Assembly (NCBI GenBank): GCA_041936745.1
Contig: JBHGWS010000137.1
Coordinates: 1 to 24,633, forward strand
Reading direction: 5' to 3'
DNA from: Darwinibacter acetoxidans_A
GTDB lineage: Bacteria; Bacillota; Limnochordia; Darwinibacteriales; Darwinibacteriaceae
Length of the DNA: 24,633 nt
Positions 22,431 to 24,633 of the stretch are shown here, in pieces. Below the pieces are notes generated by a model. It ran no database searches and was not told the DNA's origin. It worked only from the letters and a program-made list of their open reading frames with translations. The position numbers and the translations under genes are program-made. Numbering within the stretch: position 1 is the stretch's first letter; every line of letters begins with the position of its first letter.

Positions 22431-23390
22431 ATGGGCATCAGCAAAAACCAAGCAGTTGTCTTTGGCCTGATCTTAGTGTTAACGGCCACCGTCGCAGTAT
22501 TAATCAACTGGTCCGGTGACGACGGCAGCATTGCCCGGGAGTTAAGCGAAGAGCCGGAAGTTACAGTTTACGTTAATGAAACGGGCGAGCGTCAAACTAT
22601 GAAGTTAGAAGAGTACACCGCCGCGGTGGTGGCCGGCGAGATGTTTCCCGCTTGGCCCGTGGAAGCCTACGCGGCCCAAGCCATTTTTGCCCGCAGTTTT
22701 ACCATGGACTTTATTGCGGCAGGGGGCATGAAGGACAAATACGGGGCGGATGTGTCTACTTCCGTTGAAGAAACCCAAGCCTTTAACCCGGACGCGGTCA
22801 CAGAGGAGATCAAAAGAGGGGTGGCCATGACCCGGGGCCAGGTTATGACTTATGATAACCGTTTTGTGAGGGCTTGGTTTCACGCCTACTCGGGAGGTAT
22901 TACCGCCCGGGCTAAGGAAGGGTTGGATTACAAAGAAAAAGAACCGCCCTTTACTAAAAGCGTTAAGCTGCCCGAAAATGAATTTGTGCCGGCGGATGTG
23001 AAAAATTGGACCGTTAGTTACAACGGGGCTGAACTTAAAAGCCTTTTAGCGGCAAAGGGCATTAGCGTCGGTGATCTGGAAGCTGTGGAGATTAAAGAGC
23101 GGGGCTCGACGGAGCGGATTACGAAGGTAGCAATTACCGGGACGGAGGGCAGCCGGGAGATTTCCGGGCCCGATTTCAGGTTGGCGGTTGATTCAACGAA
23201 GATGAAGTCGACCTTGGTCGATGAATTTGACTTCAAAGACGGAACGCTGAAAATAAGTGGTACCGGTTACGGCCACGGCGTGGGCTTGAGCCAATGGGAT
23301 GCTTATAAGATGGCGAAGGAGGGCACTCCGCCGGAAAAAATAGTGGCGGCCTTTTTTCGGGGCGTAAAAATCCGAAAGATTTACGACTAA
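22431..23390 (+). CDS. spoIID: SpoIID/LytB-domain protein
   Basis: SpoIID is a lytic transglycosylase that cuts denuded glycan strands during forespore engulfment. This protein has 319 residues, one N-terminal membrane helix (about 8-26) and an outside domain. The probable catalytic Glu is residue 70 in VVAGEMFPAWPVEAYAAQAI, matching the family's VVAxEMP motif. A later HAYSGGITARA (151-161) matches the HSxSGG element, and GYGHGVGLSQWDAYKMA matches the C-terminal GHGVGMSQ block. There is no Cys, so the Cys-bound zinc site of the C. difficile enzyme is absent. ATG at 22431 follows AAGGGAGGA; an in-frame ATG at 22362 would put that site inside the gene. In B. subtilis spoIID lies elsewhere. Here it heads the yabP-yabQ-divIC group, in the region where the S4-domain gene yabO is usual. 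It could be a SpoIID paralogue. Confidence 0.85.
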   Translation: MGISKNQAVVFGLILVLTATVAVLINWSGDDGSIARELSEEPEVTVYVNETGERQTMKLEEYTAAVVAGEMFPAWPVEAYAAQAIFARSFTMDFIAAGGMKDKYGADVSTSVEETQAFNPDAVTEEIKRGVAMTRGQVMTYDNRFVRAWFHAYSGGITARAKEGLDYKEKEPPFTKSVKLPENEFVPADVKNWTVSYNGAELKSLLAAKGISVGDLEAVEIKERGSTERITKVAITGTEGSREISGPDFRLAVDSTKMKSTLVDEFDFKDGTLKISGTGYGHGVGLSQWDAYKMAKEGTPPEKIVAAFFRGVKIRKIYD

Positions 23391-23453
23391 TTCTAAAAGG
23401 CAACCGACCTGCATAAGATGTTAGAAAGAGCTGTGTGCAGGAGGGCAAGTTTT

Positions 23454-23738
23454 ATGGATGAGAGAAGGTTGAACAATTTACGCCACCAACTAATCCTGGC
23501 GGAACGGGAAAGGTTAACTTTGGACGGCGTGCTGCACGTTGAAAGCTTTGACGAGCGGGAAATAGTGATGGAAACAGAGTTGGGGGGTTTAATTGTTCAC
23601 GGCGATGAGCTGCATATTAAAGAATTAAATCTGGAAACGGGCAATCTCTTAGTCAGGGGCTACATTCAGTCCATAGAATATTTAGGCGATTCCTTGAGTA
23701 AGCGGGGGAAAGGCCTTTTAGCAAAACTCTTCCGGTAA
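23454..23738 (+). CDS. yabP: Sporulation protein YabP
   Basis: This 94-residue protein is close to the 100 of B. subtilis YabP. It has the family's beta-rich core: RLTLDGVLHVESFDEREIV, LGGLIVHGDELHIKELNL and LVRGYIQSIEYL. In B. subtilis yabP and yabQ are mother-cell genes under sigma-E, and YabQ is needed for cortex formation. ATG at 23454 has AGGAGGG eight bases upstream; an ATG at 23418 precedes that site and is rejected. It is followed by yabQ after 33 bases and preceded by the spoIID-like gene after 63 bases, so one sporulation transcript covering all three is plausible. I could not find a good sigma-E promoter right before it. Confidence 0.93.
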   Translation: MDERRLNNLRHQLILAERERLTLDGVLHVESFDEREIVMETELGGLIVHGDELHIKELNLETGNLLVRGYIQSIEYLGDSLSKRGKGLLAKLFR

Positions 23739-23771
23739 GCTTTTTCAGTAAGCAGAGGGGAGGGTAACTTG

Positions 23772-24221
23772 ATGGAGGCTTTGGGCACCCAGCTTTATTC
23801 ATTCGGAATAGTGCTTTTGGCCGGGATATCTTTAGGCTTTTTATTTGATGTTTTTCGCGTGCTCCGGGGGCTTTTACGGCCCGGTTTAATCAGCGCGCCT
23901 CTTTTAGATCTTTTATTCTGGGCTTTATTTACTCCCATCCTTTTACTCTACCTGCTTTTGGCCAACTGGGGCGAGCTGCGCGGTTACGTTGTTATCGGTT
24001 TGACGTTGGGCTTTTTCTTCTACAGGTTGATCTTAAGCGGCACCGTTATTCAAATTTTGCTGTGGTTGGTCCGTTTAATTGCCGGCGTTCTCAATTTAAT
24101 AATCACTTTTTTCTTGTGGTTGATTGCCACTCCCCTGCTTTTTGTCCAGCAGATCCGTTTTGGCCGGCGGCGGGAAATAAAAGCAAAGAAAGGCTTTAGG
24201 GCCCGGCTGCGCTGGCGGAAA
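23772..24221 (+). CDS. yabQ: Spore cortex biosynthesis protein YabQ
   Basis: The product is a small membrane protein of about 150 residues, with roughly four to five hydrophobic helices at about 6-27, 41-64, 71-90, 94-112 and 112-124, and a basic C-terminal tail (RFGRRREIKAKKGFRARLRWRK region). The pattern SLGFLFDVFRVLRGL after the first helix and the place between yabP and divIC identify it as YabQ. In B. subtilis it sits in the outer forespore membrane and is required for the spore cortex. ATG at 23772 is preferred to the TTG three bases earlier; GGGGAGGG lies upstream at good spacing. Confidence 0.9.
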
Positions 24222-24280
24222 TAGAGAAAAGGAGGAAAACGGCCCCCAAGGGTGAATGAAACCTATGGGAGGTTGCAGAG

Positions 24281-24610
24281 ATGTCACCTAAAGAGCGCGG
24301 CAAAAACCGGCGAATTCAGCCGTGGCTGATTATTGTGATCGTTGTGGTTTTATGGGTCGGCTTTAATTTTGCGAAAAACGCCGTGGGGAATTATAAGTTG
24401 AGGCAGGAAATAATAGCTTTGGAAAAGCGCCTGCGAATTTTAGAGATGCGCGGCGCCGAATTAGAAAAAGAAATCAGCAACTGGCGGTCCCCGGAAAATA
24501 TTGAAAGGGTGGCCAGGGAGGAGTTGGGCTTGGTCAAGCCCGGTGAGGTAGTTTATATATTAACGCAGCCTTTGGAAGAAGACATCGATTTTGATGTGCA
24601 GAAAAGGTAA
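24281..24610 (+). CDS. divIC: Cell division protein DivIC/FtsB family
   Basis: This 109-residue single-pass membrane protein has a short basic N-terminus inside the cell, a membrane helix (about 16-34, WLIIVIVVVLWVGFNFA) and a leucine-containing coiled coil (about 38-72). The end of the family fold is RSPENIERVAREELGLVKPGE (the DivIC/FtsB/FtsL hallmark around GLVKPGE). DivIC works with FtsL and DivIB (FtsQ) to activate septal wall synthesis; it is also needed for the sporulation septum. ATG at 24281 has GGGAGGT about seven bases upstream. The gap from yabQ (56 bases) holds a second AGGAGG at 24230 with no gene attached. It closes the conserved yabP-yabQ-divIC row. Confidence 0.93.
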   Translation: MSPKERGKNRRIQPWLIIVIVVVLWVGFNFAKNAVGNYKLRQEIIALEKRLRILEMRGAELEKEISNWRSPENIERVAREELGLVKPGEVVYILTQPLEEDIDFDVQKR

Positions 24611-24633
24611 ACAAGCCCTGATGGGCCGCTGCT
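24611..24633. other. Window end after divIC
   Basis: Only 23 bases remain. GCCC and GGGC around TGAT could form a small stem, but the window ends before a T tract or start codon can be judged. Confidence 0.3.

Noticed and set aside
23412..23419. CATAAGAT as a sigma-E -10 for yabP
   Set aside because: Six of eight bases agree but nothing like a -35 lies 13-15 bases upstream.
24252..24289. Very short frames between yabQ and divIC after an extra AGGAGG
   Set aside because: The start codons are 16-20 bases away from the ribosome binding site and the frames code for about 11-25 residues without any pattern.
1..24633. tRNA, rRNA, CRISPR arrays, insertion sequences, prophage or riboswitches
   Set aside because: The plus and minus strands were read for cloverleaf ends, repeated spacers, transposase motifs and long structured leaders; none was seen, and gaps are too short for most of them.

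Overview
This window is chromosomal DNA from an endospore-forming Firmicute, most likely a member of the Clostridia or a related deep lineage. The evidence is a near-complete version of the origin-proximal Bacillus/Clostridium gene order (rsmA, veg, ispE, purR, glmU, prs, ctc, pth, mfd, spoVT, spoVB-like, mazG, hup, yabP, yabQ, divIC), several sporulation-only families (SpoVT, SpoVB-like, SpoIID, YabP, YabQ, a SPOCS/DUF3794 protein), Veg and Prs sequences resembling those of B. subtilis, strong AGGAGG-type ribosome binding sites and frequent TTG/GTG starts. I see no insertion sequence, prophage, CRISPR array, tRNA or rRNA. The window is almost fully coding and has no gene-free stretch over about 175 bases.

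Layout. Positions 1-4123 hold a 5'-truncated ABC-F ribosome-associated ATPase, a DnaD-type primosome protein, a DnaB-family replicative helicase overlapping it, and a 70-residue protein I do not recognise. Positions 4130-5881 hold rsmA, a YkuK-type RNase H-fold protein in the slot where yabG often sits, and veg behind two near-consensus tandem promoters. Positions 5960-8856 carry two LysM proteins with probable spore-envelope roles: a peptidoglycan-binding/LysM/GH18-like protein whose catalytic acids are replaced, and a triple-SPOCS/LysM protein. Positions 8930-11880 carry a YdcZ-type membrane protein, ispE, a variant MobA-like nucleotidyltransferase and purR.

Positions 12013-15344 carry glmU, prs, ctc/rplY and pth. 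The glmU gene is short: it keeps the uridyltransferase domain but ends before the acetyltransferase active site. Positions 15386-21160 carry mfd, spoVT and a spoVB-like flippase gene. The last two are preceded by convincing sigma-G-like and sigma-E-like promoters respectively. Positions 21133-22256 hold mazG and hup on the minus strand, in an arrangement that a simple inversion of the usual order does not explain. Positions 22431-24610 return to the plus strand with a spoIID-like gene, yabP, yabQ and divIC. The S4-domain gene yabO/rqcP, usual between hup and yabP, is missing from this place.

The genes combine growth functions (nucleotide and UDP-sugar precursors, translation quality control, replication, transcription-coupled repair, division) with a forespore and mother-cell sporulation set. 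I do not see a clearly new multi-gene system. The most unusual items are the clean C-terminal loss in GlmU, the apparent pseudo-glycosidase next to a SPOCS protein, the rearranged hup/mazG/spoIID block, and the sequence-visible sporulation promoters.
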